Positions 8,178 through 16,541 are shown, numbered from the stretch's first letter. The stretch: 64,000 nt of DNA from Pseudoflavonifractor sp902362925 (GCA_902362925.1 CABIYL010000004.1), one strand, 5' to 3'. Notes: a model not told the origin generated them from the letters alone. Numbers and translations are program-made.

Positions 8178-9140
8178 TCAGTCCTTTTCGTCCTCGCCGT
8201 CCAGCACGTCCCGGATGATGAACCGGGGACGCTCCTTGGTCTCCAGGTAGATTTTGCCGATATACTCGCCGATGACGCCCAGAGACAGCAGAATCAGGCC
8301 GCCGATGGCCCAGACGGAGCAGATCAGGCTGGCCCAACCCAGGATGGTCTCCCCCATGGCCCAGCGGACCACGCTGTAAATGAGCATGATGATGGACACC
8401 AGGAACACCAGGAAGCCCAGGCCGGTGATGTACCGGATGGGCTTGGTGGACAGGCTGGTGATGCCCTCCATGGCGAAGGAGAGCATCTTTTTCAGGGGGT
8501 ACTTGCTCTCACCGGCAAAGCGCTCTCCCCGCTCGTACTCCACGGTGGCGGATGTGTAGCCAATCATAGGCACGATGCCCCGGAGGAACAGGTTGACCTC
8601 CCGGAACTGCGCCAGACCCTCCAGGGCACGGCGGGAGAGCAGGCGGTAGTCAGCGTGGTTGAACACGGTCTCCGCCCCCAGGAAGTTCATCACCCGGTAA
8701 AAGCCCTCGGCGGTGAAGCGCTTGAAAAAGGTGTCCTTTTTCCGGGAGGAGCGGACGCCGTAGACAATGTCGCAGCCCTCGTGGAACTTGTCCACCATGG
8801 CGTCCACGGCATCGATGTCGTCCTGGAGGTCGGCATCCATGGAGATGGCCATGTCACAGCGGTCCTTGGCGGTCATCAGGCCGGCCAGCAGGGCGTTCTG
8901 GTGGCCCCGGTTGCGGGACAGGTTCACCCCGGAGAACACCGGGTCGGCCTTGTGGAGGTCGGAAATCATCTCCCAGGTCCGGTCTCTGGAGCCGTCGTTG
9001 ACGAAGAGGATGCGGCTGTCCGGGCCAATCTTTCCCGCCCCCTTCAGGGCCTCCACCTTGGCCTTGAGCCGCTTGGAGGTCTCGGGGAGCACCTCCTCCT
9101 CGTTATAGCATGGGACTACGATATAGAGGGTATCATTCAT
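8178..9140 (-). CDS. GT2 family polyprenyl-phosphate glycosyltransferase (GtrB/DPM-like)
   Basis: A 320-residue family 2 glycosyltransferase of the GtrB/YkcC/dolichyl-phosphate-mannose synthase type, which moves a sugar from a nucleotide donor onto undecaprenyl phosphate at the inner membrane face. Seen: VVPCYNEEE at the N-terminus, VNDGSRDRT, the metal-binding DADLQDD, and two C-terminal membrane helices (about 225-250 and 260-285). Start 9140 (ATGAATGAT) overlaps the stop of the upstream XRE gene by 8 bp, so translation is coupled. No flippase or sugar-transfer partner is adjacent, so the acceptor polymer is not known. Pairing a GT2 gene with a tiny XRE regulator suggests regulated surface glycosylation (inference). 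Confidence 0.88.
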   Translation of the reverse strand: MNDTLYIVVPCYNEEEVLPETSKRLKAKVEALKGAGKIGPDSRILFVNDGSRDRTWEMISDLHKADPVFSGVNLSRNRGHQNALLAGLMTAKDRCDMAISMDADLQDDIDAVDAMVDKFHEGCDIVYGVRSSRKKDTFFKRFTAEGFYRVMNFLGAETVFNHADYRLLSRRALEGLAQFREVNLFLRGIVPMIGYTSATVEYERGERFAGESKYPLKKMLSFAMEGITSLSTKPIRYITGLGFLVFLVSIIMLIYSVVRWAMGETILGWASLICSVWAIGGLILLSLGVIGEYIGKIYLETKERPRFIIRDVLDGEDEKD

Positions 9141-9336
9141 CTTCTTTGTCCTCACCAAACATCGAAATTTCCAGTGCGTCGCAGATTTTCATGAGGAGTG
9201 CAAGGCTGGGCGTGCGTGCGCCGGACTCAACCTGATTGATGGCGGGCTGTGAAACCCCCACCAGTTTGGCCAGCGCACTCTGGCTTAGTCCCTTCTTTTC
9301 CCGTTTTTCCCGGATAATTTTTCGATAGTCCTGCAA
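9133..9336 (-). CDS. Small XRE-family HTH regulator
   Basis: A 67-residue protein that is essentially one Cro/C1-type helix-turn-helix domain (KKGLSQSALAKLVGVSQPAINQ region), ending in an acidic tail. The start is unclear. TTG 9336 is chosen, with GGTGAGG a few bases upstream; GTG 9345 is the alternative. An upstream in-frame ATG at 9399 is rejected because the predicted transcript begins near 9348. The promoter spacer holds a short palindrome and an 18-bp inverted repeat lies beyond it, so autoregulation is likely. The gene overlaps the GT2 gene. Confidence 0.8.
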   Translation of the reverse strand: MQDYRKIIREKREKKGLSQSALAKLVGVSQPAINQVESGARTPSLALLMKICDALEISMFGEDKEDE

Positions 9337-9354
9337 AATCCTCACCTCATTGGT

Positions 9355-9383
9355 ATTATATAGCTGAAAGCTATATCCGTAAA
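9355..9383 (-). promoter_or_regulatory. Promoter of the XRE-GT2 operon with operator-like palindrome
   Basis: Minus-strand -35 TTTACG (9383-9378), 17-nt spacer, -10 TATAAT (9360-9355). A perfect palindrome (7-bp arms, GAA centre) at 9359-9375 fills the spacer, a classic repressor position. Confidence 0.6.
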
Positions 9384-9384
9384 C

Positions 9385-9435
9385 TATAACATACAGCAAT
9401 AGTTTTTCTTGACTTGGCTATTGCTGTATGTTATA
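9385..9435. repeat. 18-bp perfect inverted repeat between divergent promoters
   Basis: Arm 9385-9402 is the exact reverse complement of 9418-9435, with a 15-base spacer. The left arm sits inside a further dyad (AAACTAT at 9381-9387 and ATAGTTT at 9399-9405). The right arm overlaps the rightward promoter. Likely bound by the neighbouring XRE protein (inference). Confidence 0.75.
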
Positions 9436-9437
9436 AC
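9409..9437 (+). promoter_or_regulatory. SigA-type promoter of the divergent small gene
   Basis: -35 TTGACT (9409-9414), 17-nt spacer, -10 TATAAC (9432-9437). The -10 overlaps the right arm of the 18-bp inverted repeat, so binding there should block transcription. Confidence 0.6.
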
Positions 9438-9454
9438 CGTGGTGAGGTGATCCT

Positions 9455-9802
9455 ATGACTCCCACCATGGAACTGATGCAGAATACGGCTCGGACGCTAT
9501 GCCGCCGGGTGCTCTCCGGTGACCCGGAGTACCGGGCCATAACAGCGGAGGCAAAAGCTCTCCGGGCCCAATTCCGAAAAGAGCACCCGGACGCACTGTG
9601 CGCCCGGGTGCTGCAAATTCTGGATGCCTGTCTGGCTGTCTCCGACATGGAAGGAGAACAGCTCTTTCTGACCGGGCTCCAGATGGGTCTGGAGCTGGGC
9701 GGACTGGACTGCCTGCCCAGGGATACGTCCCCTATTCCTCCAGCCTGCGGCGGAGATACTCCATGGCCTTTTTCTCCACCCGGGAGATCTGAACCTGACT
9801 GA
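9455..9802 (+). CDS. Small unknown protein divergent from the XRE-GT2 pair
   Basis: A 115-residue cytoplasmic protein with no family I can name with confidence. The first 85 residues are rich in charged helix-forming residues (ALRAQFRKEH, LQILDACLAV, GLQMGLELGG); the last 30 are Pro/Gly-rich and lie over the 3' end of sigF. GAGGTGATCCT precedes the ATG. Small helical proteins ending in LQMGLELG are common beside XRE genes in gut Clostridia (my recollection, unverified). It shares the operator region with the XRE gene. The 71-bp convergent overlap with sigF suggests the C-terminal tail is recent read-through. Confidence 0.6.
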   Translation: MTPTMELMQNTARTLCRRVLSGDPEYRAITAEAKALRAQFRKEHPDALCARVLQILDACLAVSDMEGEQLFLTGLQMGLELGGLDCLPRDTSPIPPACGGDTPWPFSPPGRSEPD

Positions 9803-10439
9803 CCCCCATGATTCTGGCCGTCCTGTCCTGGGTCAGCCCCCGGAAGTAGCGCAGCACAATCACCTGCCGCTCCCGGTCGGGCAGGCTGCTCACCGCCGAG
9901 CGCAGGGCCTCCCGCTCCACAATGCCCTCTTCCATGCCCTCGGTACCCAGCACGCTCTCCAGGGTAAAACCGTCCCCTGTCTCCATCTGGAGGGAGGCCA
10001 CCGGGGCGTTGGCCTCCTCGGCGGCGGCAATCTCCTCCGGCTCCAGGCCGGTCTCCTCCGCCAGCTCGCTGAGAGTGGGCTCCCGGCCCAGGTCGGCCTG
10101 GAGCCGGTCCCGTGCGGTGCGGATGCTCCCTGCCCGCTCCTTCAGCCCCCGGCTCACCTTCACCGCGCCGTCGTCCCGGAGAAAGCGGCGGATTTCCCCG
10201 GCGATTTTGGGCACGGCGTAGGTGGAAAACTGGCAGCCGAAGGCCGGATCAAAGCCCCGCACCGCCTTGAGAAAGCCCATGCACCCCAGCTGGTACAGGT
10301 CCTCCGGGTCCACGCCCCGGCCGTAGTACCGGCGGACAATGCTCCAGATGAGGCCGCTGTTCTCCTCCATCATCCGTGCGCAGGCGTCGTTGTCCCCCTG
10401 GCGGGCGGCCTCCAGCAAGGACAGGGTGTCCGCCGCCAT
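9732..10439 (-). CDS. sigF: Forespore sigma factor SigF
   Basis: A 235-residue sporulation sigma factor that directs early forespore transcription. Seen: region 2 (DLYQLGCMGFLKAVRGFDP and FSTYAVPKIAGEIRRFLRD), region 3 (PTLSELAEETGLEPEEI) and region 4 with the HTH (LTQDRTARIMGVSQVQISRVEKKA). Length and position as third gene after spoIIAA and spoIIAB separate it from SigG. Its ATG shares a base with the spoIIAB stop (TGATG), so synthesis is coupled. In the known system it is held inactive by SpoIIAB and freed by SpoIIAA. The 3' end is overlapped by a convergent small ORF. Confidence 0.95.
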   Translation of the reverse strand: MAADTLSLLEAARQGDNDACARMMEENSGLIWSIVRRYYGRGVDPEDLYQLGCMGFLKAVRGFDPAFGCQFSTYAVPKIAGEIRRFLRDDGAVKVSRGLKERAGSIRTARDRLQADLGREPTLSELAEETGLEPEEIAAAEEANAPVASLQMETGDGFTLESVLGTEGMEEGIVEREALRSAVSSLPDRERQVIVLRYFRGLTQDRTARIMGVSQVQISRVEKKAMEYLRRRLEE

Positions 10440-10885
10440 CAGCGCCCGCCGCCGCTGTACCGGCGGGAAATCCGGCGCCGCATGGTGACGGTGGTGCCCT
10501 TCCCAGGGGTGGAGCGCACCCGCAGAGCGTCCATGAAGCTCTCCATGATGGTGAAGCCCATGCCGGAGCGCTCCTCGTTGCCGGTGGTGTACAGGGGCTG
10601 GCGTGCCTTCTCCACGTCCTCGATGCCCACGCCCCAGTCCTTTACCACAATCTCCAGCACCCCGTCCTCAAACAGCCGCAGACGCAGGGCCACCTTGCCC
10701 AGCCGGTCCGGATAGGCGTGGACAATGGCGTTGGTCACCGCCTCGCTGACGGCGGTCTTGATGTCGTTGACCTCGTCCAGGGTGGGGTCCAGCTGGGCGG
10801 CAAAGCAGGCCGCCGTGGTGCGGGCAAAGCCCTCGTTGGCGGAGCGGCTGAGAAAGGAAATGGCCGCCTCGTTGATTGGTTTCAT
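10439..10885 (-). CDS. spoIIAB: Anti-sigma F factor and kinase SpoIIAB
   Basis: A 148-residue GHKL-fold serine kinase that binds SigF and phosphorylates SpoIIAA. Seen: N-box EAVTNAIVHAYP, G1 motif VKDWGVGIED, and G2 motif SGMGFTIMESFMD. AAGGAGTC lies 10 nt upstream of ATG 10885. It begins 72 bp after the spoIIAA stop and overlaps the sigF start. Length is normal for the family and all ATP-site motifs are present. Confidence 0.95.
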   Translation of the reverse strand: MKPINEAAISFLSRSANEGFARTTAACFAAQLDPTLDEVNDIKTAVSEAVTNAIVHAYPDRLGKVALRLRLFEDGVLEIVVKDWGVGIEDVEKARQPLYTTGNEERSGMGFTIMESFMDALRVRSTPGKGTTVTMRRRISRRYSGGGR

Positions 10886-10957
10886 ATGTAAAGACTCCTT
10901 CCGTATTGGGTGGTTCCCCGCCGCCGGAGCGCCTGCCGCACTCCGGCGGTCCGTTCC

Positions 10958-11263
10958 CTATTCAAAGCGGATGATCCGCTCCAGCCCTGCCGCCCGCAGC
11001 ACCTTGAGAGCCTGAGGCGGCACGTTGGCCACCGTCAGGGCGCCCCCCAGCTCCGCCATCCGGCGGTAGGCCCGCAGCAGCACCGCGATGCCTGAGCTGT
11101 CCATAAAGGTCACGCCGCTCAAATCCAGGGTGAGCCGCTTGGGCAGCCCCGCGTCCACCTGGCGGTCCAGCTCCTGCATGACGGCCCGGGCGCCGTGGTG
11201 GTCCACCTCCCCCGACACGGTCAGCCGCAGATTCCGGTCCTCCCCGGTACAGGTCACTGACAT
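10958..11263 (-). CDS. spoIIAA: Anti-anti-sigma factor SpoIIAA
   Basis: A 101-residue STAS-domain protein. The regulatory serine motif FMDSSGIAVLLRAYR is intact; the paired serines include the residue that SpoIIAB phosphorylates and SpoIIE dephosphorylates in Bacillus. Start 11263 (MSVTCTG) is chosen over an upstream ATG because AGGAGGG lies 8 nt before it. First gene of the forespore operon. I did not find a convincing SigH promoter upstream. Confidence 0.93.
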   Translation of the reverse strand: MSVTCTGEDRNLRLTVSGEVDHHGARAVMQELDRQVDAGLPKRLTLDLSGVTFMDSSGIAVLLRAYRRMAELGGALTVANVPPQALKVLRAAGLERIIRFE

Positions 11264-11320
11264 AGCTTGTCCCTCCTGTGCGTTGAAAATATCCGTCCGT
11301 TCCCAAAGCGGGACAGAAAA

Positions 11321-11355
11321 AATCGCCATATACCATTTTCTGGTATATGGCGATT
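11321..11355 (-). terminator. Rho-independent terminator of the lipoprotein gene
   Basis: A 15-bp perfect stem (11321-11335 with 11341-11355) with a 5-base loop is followed on the minus strand by a run of Ts. It separates the lipoprotein gene from spoIIA. Confidence 0.85.
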
Positions 11356-11390
11356 ATAATTCATATGAGCTGCGCTTTCGGTCGAATTCC

Positions 11391-12644
11391 CTATTCCGGC
11401 CACGAGAATTCCGTAAAGAGCCACTTGTCCCCCACCTTTTCGTAGGGGAAGGAGGCGGATATGGCCTGTGCCGGGCGGGAGCCGTCGGACCAGGTCAGGG
11501 TGCCCTCCAGACGGCAGATAAGCTTGGCATCGCTCTCCCGCTCCACCTGGACCTTGGCGTCGGTGAGTGTGGGGGCGGTGTTGGTGTTCTGGGCACAGCA
11601 CAGCACGCCGTCCACGTCCCGGTACAGCCCCAGGCCCAGCAGTTCCTCCGCAATCTCATCGGAGAAAATGCCCTTCAGGTACATCCGCAGATCCAGCACC
11701 GTGGAGAACCGGCTGTCCTTCACCGGGTACCAGGCGCTGCCGTCCTCCGCCGTCTTGGCGTCGGCAGTTGTCTCCGGGGGTGCGCCGTTGAACCAGCCCC
11801 AGGCTTCCAGCGCCCGGGTGAACTGAATCCGGACCTCCACCTCAGGCTGGCGGACATACTCGCCAAAGGCATCGTCCCGCTGCATGCGGTACACATTCCC
11901 CTCCCTCATAATGACAAACCAGCCGCTGCTCTCCTGGGTCACGGCGGAACCGGTGTAGCTGGGGTGGAGGACCCACATGTCCGTCCCGATGCCGGGAATC
12001 TCAGCGGCCCAGGCGTCAAACCAGCTCTTCAGCCGGTTCTGGTCCTCCCAGCCGCCGGTATAGGCCGCCATGTGCTCCGCGCACAGGTCCAGCAGACCGT
12101 CCCGGTCCAGCAGGGACTGGGTGGCGACTGTCCAGTCCCCCTCCGGGTCGACGGACTGGAGCATCACGTTCACCAGCTCGGCCGCCACGTCCTCGGGGGC
12201 CATGGCGCCGGTGGCGTCCTCATAGAAATAGATATCGGGCTGGGAGAGCGGGGACGCCTCCGTCCCCTCCCCCTGGTCGTCCACCGTCTCTCCGGGCACG
12301 TAGTCGGCAAACCAGTAGGCCCGGTCCAGGGCGTACCACTGGCTGTTGGACAGGCTGTCAGGGTACTTGTCCCACAGCTCCGCCGCCAGCGCCCGGGTGT
12401 CGGGTGCGCCGGTCTCGGCAGGCGGCTGGCTCTCCGTAGGCGAGGGTAAGGTGGTCTCCTCAACGTAAGAGGTCTCCTCCGGCTCCTCCTCCGTGGGCAT
12501 GGGGGAGGTGGTCTGCTCCGGCGTAACGGCAGGCTTTGTGCTCTCCGACGGCTCAGGCTGTCCTGTCTCCCCCGCTGGCTGCGTCCGGCATCCGGCCAGC
12601 AGCACAAGCAGCAATATGGTAAGCAAAGCGGCCCGCTTTTTCAT
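11391..12644 (-). CDS. Lipoprotein of unknown function, possibly IseA-like
   Basis: A 417-residue predicted lipoprotein: signal helix, lipobox LLAGC (Cys19), then a low-complexity linker of Pro, Glu, Thr and Ser to about residue 80. Two globular parts follow: one around 85-300 with many Trp and Tyr residues, and a C-terminal part (about 310-417) whose pattern (LRMYLKGIFSDEIAEELL, then KLICRLEGTLTWSDG and a final strand) recalls the DL-endopeptidase inhibitor family IseA. That assignment is tentative. It has its own promoter (12755-12783) and terminator, so it is monocistronic. Confidence 0.75.
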   Translation of the reverse strand: MKKRAALLTILLLVLLAGCRTQPAGETGQPEPSESTKPAVTPEQTTSPMPTEEEPEETSYVEETTLPSPTESQPPAETGAPDTRALAAELWDKYPDSLSNSQWYALDRAYWFADYVPGETVDDQGEGTEASPLSQPDIYFYEDATGAMAPEDVAAELVNVMLQSVDPEGDWTVATQSLLDRDGLLDLCAEHMAAYTGGWEDQNRLKSWFDAWAAEIPGIGTDMWVLHPSYTGSAVTQESSGWFVIMREGNVYRMQRDDAFGEYVRQPEVEVRIQFTRALEAWGWFNGAPPETTADAKTAEDGSAWYPVKDSRFSTVLDLRMYLKGIFSDEIAEELLGLGLYRDVDGVLCCAQNTNTAPTLTDAKVQVERESDAKLICRLEGTLTWSDGSRPAQAISASFPYEKVGDKWLFTEFSWPE

Positions 12645-12754
12645 GCCGAACCCTCCCCACAGCGATTGATTTTCTGGTTACAGTGTGTCCAACTTTTCAT
12701 ATTTTCACAGCCCCAAAGAGCGCAAAAAACTTATCCCATGCTATATGGTATGTT

Positions 12755-12783
12755 ATCATACCTTTTTTCTCCGCTTCTATCAA
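12755..12783 (-). promoter_or_regulatory. SigA-type promoter of the lipoprotein gene
   Basis: Minus strand -35 TTGATA (12783-12778), 17-nt spacer, -10 TATGAT (12760-12755). The -10 lies in a small dyad (GGTATG / CATACC). The rest of the 321-base gap 12645-12965 shows no gene. Confidence 0.6.
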
Positions 12784-12913
12784 CGCTAATTTGTAAACTT
12801 TTTTGGGCGTGAGGTGCAGCAAAGTTTATTCTGCCCCACGGAAGTCCCTCGTTCTCGCTTTTTCGCCCGTTTGGAACAAAATAAATATTTTTCTGCATAC
12901 AGATGAAAAAAAT

Positions 12914-12950
12914 ACCGCCGGAGACGTGAGGTGTCTCCGGCGGCAAAAAT
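12914..12950 (-). terminator. Terminator of valS
   Basis: A GC-rich hairpin with arms around GCCGGAGAC and its complement, followed on the minus strand by TATTTTTTT, just past the valS stop. Confidence 0.85.
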
Positions 12951-12965
12951 CTTATGGGGTTGGCG

Positions 12966-15602
12966 TTACATATTGGAGAGCTCTCCCTGGAGCTTGGTCA
13001 CCAGCTCGCGGAGCTTGACAGCCCGCTCCCGCTCGGCCTCCACCACGTTGGCGGGGGCCTTGTTCACAAAGCCGGGATTGTTCAGCTTGGTGTCCAGCTT
13101 GTCCAGCTCAGCCTGGTTCTTCTTGAGCTCCTTCTCCATGCGGGCCTTCTCCTTCTCCATGTCCACCAGCTCGGCCAGAGGGATGGAGATACGGGCGGCG
13201 TGGGTGATGACGGTGACCATGCCCTTGGTGTCCTGGTCAGCGTCGGTGACGCCGGTGATTGTCACATCGCTGGCGTAGCCCAGGCGCTTGAGGAAGGGGA
13301 TGCCCAGCTCGAACACGTCCCGGTGCAGGGTGGACACGGTGACGTGGGCCTTCTTGCTGGGGGGCACGTTCATCTCGGAGCGGCGGGTACGGATGGCGCC
13401 GATGGCGTCCATGATCATCTCCATGGCCCGCTCCTCGTCGGGGAAGTCCAGGGCCACGCTGTGCTCCGGCCACTTCTGGAGCATCAGGTAGTCGCCATCG
13501 TGGGGCAGAGCCTGCCAGATCTCCTCGGTGATGAAGGGCATGAAGGGGTGCAGCAGCTTGAGAATCTGGGTCAGCACGTAGCAGAGCACCTTCTGGGCGT
13601 TGACCTTGGCCTCCTCGTCGTCACCCTGGAGACGGGCCTTGGTCAGCTCAATATACCAGTCGCAGTAGGAGTCCCAGATGAAGTCGTAGATCTTCTGGGC
13701 CGCCACGCCCAGCTCGTACTTGTCCATGTTCTCCGTCATCTCGGGGATCAGGCTGTTGAGCTTGGAGAGAATCCAGCGGTCCTCCATCTCCAGCTTCTCG
13801 GGCAGCTCGCACTTGTCGATGGTCAGGTTCATCATCAGGAAGCGGCTGGCGTTCCAGATCTTGTTGGCAAAGTTGCGCATGGCCTCGCACCGCTCGGTGT
13901 AGAAGCGCATGTCGTTTCCGGGGGAGTTGCCGGTGACCAGGTTGAAGCGCAGGGCGTCGGCGCCGTACTTCTCGGCGATCTCCAGGGGATCGATGCCGTT
14001 GCCCAGGCTCTTGGACATCTTGCGGCCCTTGTCATCCCGGACCAGACCGTGGATGAACACGGTGTGGAAGGGGGGCTTGCCGGTGTGCTCGCAGGCGGAG
14101 AAGATCATGCGGGCCACCCAGAAGAAGATGATGTCGTAGCCGGTGACCAGCACGTCGGTGGGATAGAAGTACTTGTAGTCCTCGCTGTTCTCATCGGGCC
14201 AGCCCAGGGTGGAGAAGGGCCACAGGGCGGAGGAGAACCAGGTGTCCAGCACGTCGTCCTCCTGCTTGATGTGCTTGGAGTGGCAGTGCTCGCACTCGGT
14301 GGGGTCGGTCTCGCTGACGGTGATGTGGCCGCACTCCTCGCAGGTCCAGGCGGGGATGCGGTGGCCCCACCACAGCTGGCGGGAGATACACCAGTCGTGG
14401 ACGTTCTCCATCCAGTTGGTGTAGGTCTTGGAGAAGCGGTCGGGGACGAACTTGACCTCCCCGTCGTTGACCACCCGCAGGGCCTCCTCAGCCAGGGGGC
14501 CCATCTTCACGAACCACTGGGCGGAGATGATGGGCTCCACGTCGGTGCCGCAGCGGTAGCAGGTGCCCACGTTGTGGGCGTGGGGCTCCACCTTCTCCAG
14601 CAGGCCCAGGGCCTCCAGGTCGGCCACAACGGCCTTGCGGGCCTCGTAGCGGTCCATGCCCTCATACTTGCCGCCGTTGGCGTTGACCTTGCCCTCGTCG
14701 TCCAGCACACGGATGGACTCCAGGTTGTGCCGCAGACCCACCTCGAAGTCGTTGGGGTCGTGGGCGGGAGTCATCTTCACGCAGCCGGTGCCGAACTCCA
14801 TGTCCACGTACTCGTCGGCCACGATGGGGATTTCACGGTCCATGAGGGGCAGGATGCAGGTCTTGCCGATGAGGTCCTTGTAGCGGTCGTCGTTGGGGTT
14901 GACGGCCACGCCGGTGTCGCCCATCATGGTCTCAGGACGGGTGGTGGCCACGATGACATAGCGGCCCTCCTCGCCCTTGATGGGGTACTTCAGGTGCCAC
15001 AGGTTGCCGGGCTTGTCCTTGTACTCCACCTCGGCGTCGGACAGGGCGGTGACGCAGTGGGGGCACCAGTTGATGATGCGGCTGCCCTTGTAGATGAGGC
15101 CCTTCTTATAGAGGGAGACGAACACGTGGCGCACGGCGTTGGACAGACCTTCGTCCATGGTGAACCGGGCCCGGCTCCAGTCGCAGGAGGCACCCAGCTT
15201 CTTCTGCTGCTGGACGATGCGGTCGCCGTACTTGTGCTTCCAGTCCCACACCCGCTCCAGGAACTTGTCCCGGCCCAGGTCGTAGCGGGTCAGGCCCTCG
15301 TTCTTGCGCAGCTCCTCCTCCACCTTGATCTGGGTGGCGATGCCGGCGTGGTCGGTGCCGGGAACCCACAGGGCAGCGTAGCCCTCCATCCGCTTGAAGC
15401 GAATGAGGATGTCCTGGAGGGTGGAGTCCATGGCGTGGCCCATGTGGAGCTGGCCGGTGACGTTGGGGGGCGGCATGACGATGGTGAAGGGCTTCTTGTC
15501 GGGGTCGCGGTGGCCCTCAAAGCAACCGTTCTTCTCCCACATCTCGTAGACGCGGCCTTCCACCTCCTGGGGTTCGTAAACCTTGGGAAGTTCTTTCTTC
15601 AT
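12966..15602 (-). CDS. valS: Valyl-tRNA synthetase
   Basis: An 878-residue class I aminoacyl-tRNA synthetase that attaches valine to tRNA-Val. Seen: the HIGH-type motif PNVTGQLHMGHAM near residue 45, the editing CP1 domain in the middle (VATTRPETMMGD), the KMSKS loop (GRKMSKSLGNGIDP), and the anticodon-binding domain followed by the C-terminal coiled coil rich in Lys and Glu that is specific to ValRS. Start 15602 follows AAAAGGAGTG; the longer open frame runs back into the T-box leader and is not translated. Length is normal. Expression should be set by the upstream T-box responding to uncharged tRNA-Val. Confidence 0.97.
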   Translation of the reverse strand: MKKELPKVYEPQEVEGRVYEMWEKNGCFEGHRDPDKKPFTIVMPPPNVTGQLHMGHAMDSTLQDILIRFKRMEGYAALWVPGTDHAGIATQIKVEEELRKNEGLTRYDLGRDKFLERVWDWKHKYGDRIVQQQKKLGASCDWSRARFTMDEGLSNAVRHVFVSLYKKGLIYKGSRIINWCPHCVTALSDAEVEYKDKPGNLWHLKYPIKGEEGRYVIVATTRPETMMGDTGVAVNPNDDRYKDLIGKTCILPLMDREIPIVADEYVDMEFGTGCVKMTPAHDPNDFEVGLRHNLESIRVLDDEGKVNANGGKYEGMDRYEARKAVVADLEALGLLEKVEPHAHNVGTCYRCGTDVEPIISAQWFVKMGPLAEEALRVVNDGEVKFVPDRFSKTYTNWMENVHDWCISRQLWWGHRIPAWTCEECGHITVSETDPTECEHCHSKHIKQEDDVLDTWFSSALWPFSTLGWPDENSEDYKYFYPTDVLVTGYDIIFFWVARMIFSACEHTGKPPFHTVFIHGLVRDDKGRKMSKSLGNGIDPLEIAEKYGADALRFNLVTGNSPGNDMRFYTERCEAMRNFANKIWNASRFLMMNLTIDKCELPEKLEMEDRWILSKLNSLIPEMTENMDKYELGVAAQKIYDFIWDSYCDWYIELTKARLQGDDEEAKVNAQKVLCYVLTQILKLLHPFMPFITEEIWQALPHDGDYLMLQKWPEHSVALDFPDEERAMEMIMDAIGAIRTRRSEMNVPPSKKAHVTVSTLHRDVFELGIPFLKRLGYASDVTITGVTDADQDTKGMVTVITHAARISIPLAELVDMEKEKARMEKELKKNQAELDKLDTKLNNPGFVNKAPANVVEAERERAVKLRELVTKLQGELSNM

Positions 15603-15895
15603 TCTTTCTGACACTCCTTTTCGGGGCAAACAACTTTTTTGCGCAACAAAAAAGTCCGCCCCAAGCGTTTTGCTCAGGACGAACCGATGCAGTCCGTGGT
15701 ACCACCTGAATTTTCTCCCGTGGGAGAACACTCATTGTCTCGGTAACGGGAGAACCCGCCGCCCCCTACTTGCTTCAGGAGCGGAGCTCCGGGACCACCT
15801 TCCGCATTCCCAACGGAGAGCCTTGCACCGACCGGCTCCTCTCTGCACCCTGGAAAATGCGTACTCCTTCCCTTCGCGGCTTTTCACTATGAACG
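15603..15895 (-). promoter_or_regulatory. T-box riboswitch of valS
   Basis: The conserved T-box (AGGTGGTACCACGG, minus strand, about 15708-15691) precedes an intrinsic terminator (stem 15680-15654, then six Ts to 15648). Upstream stem I contains an AGAGAGGAG bulge region and a GAAGGTGGTC segment offering valine codons GTG or GTC as specifier, with the downstream gene fixing the amino acid. Uncharged tRNA-Val should favour the antiterminator. Confidence 0.9.
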
Positions 15896-15901
15896 CTCTC
15901 T

Positions 15902-15930
15902 AGTATATGCATTTTCCGGAACATTGTCAA
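15902..15930 (-). promoter_or_regulatory. SigA promoter of the valS T-box leader
   Basis: Minus strand -35 TTGACA (15930-15925), 17-nt spacer, -10 TATACT (15907-15902). The -35 is perfect, as expected for a gene regulated after initiation. Confidence 0.85.
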
Positions 15931-16038
15931 GGAGAACAAATGGTTTCTTCGCTTTTTCGACACCGGAAATACCCGGAACTTCTCCGGTGTTTCTCCGTCT
16001 AAAAGGTACACAACACCACAGGAACGGAGGCTGACAGG

Positions 16039-16419
16039 ATGAAAAAATCTGCTCTGTTGGGTCTGGCGCTGGCGCTGACCCTGCTGCCGGCCGGCTGCGG
16101 ACAGGACGCCGCTGCGCCGTCCGCCGAAATTCCCTCCTTCTCCTACGCCGAGGTACAGGATACCTATGGGGAAAACACGCCGGGCGTCCTGCGGGACGGC
16201 TTTCAAAACACCTCTCCCCTTGCAATCGGCAGCGCAGAGGAGGCCGCTCAGCGGGTTACGGCGGAGTGTACCATCTCCTACGACTCCGTCACCTGCTCCT
16301 ACGACAGTGAGGCTGACATGTGGGACGTCTGCTTCTTTACGGCGGGGATGGCCGGGGGCTGTCAGGACGTGTATCTCAACAGCAGCGGCGTCACCTGCCT
16401 GATTGTGTACGGCGAATAA
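16039..16419 (+). CDS. Small secreted lipoprotein, unknown function
   Basis: A 126-residue predicted lipoprotein: MKKS signal peptide, lipobox LPAGC (Cys about 20), then about 105 residues with a helix (SAEEAAQRVTAEC) followed by two beta strands, a layout like single PepSY-type domains, although no clear PepSY signature is present. Several cysteines (about five after the lipobox) could form disulfides outside the cell. GGAACGGAGG lies upstream of the ATG. No operon partner is obvious; the next gene starts 122 bp on. Confidence 0.7.
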   Translation: MKKSALLGLALALTLLPAGCGQDAAAPSAEIPSFSYAEVQDTYGENTPGVLRDGFQNTSPLAIGSAEEAAQRVTAECTISYDSVTCSYDSEADMWDVCFFTAGMAGGCQDVYLNSSGVTCLIVYGE

Positions 16420-16541
16420 TTCCCGACCCGCTTCCCCAAAAAGTTCCATTCAGCCGTTGCGTTTTCCCGCTTCGTCCTGTATAATATTTTCCGATATTTT
16501 TGCCCCTGTCTTTTGGGGGCTGTATGCGGAGGCAATTTTCT

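Noticed and set aside
11356..11410. SigH-like promoter (GAATT elements) before spoIIAA
   Set aside because: The AGGGAATT and GAAT elements are about 22 bases apart and lie upstream of a terminator; spacing is wrong for SigH.
12731..12946. 71-codon minus frame between the lipoprotein gene and valS
   Set aside because: Crosses a promoter and the valS terminator; no SD or protein-like composition.
12954..15611. Long plus-strand frame over valS
   Set aside because: Antisense shadow with low-complexity His/Val/Leu/Gly composition; valS motifs are intact on the other strand.
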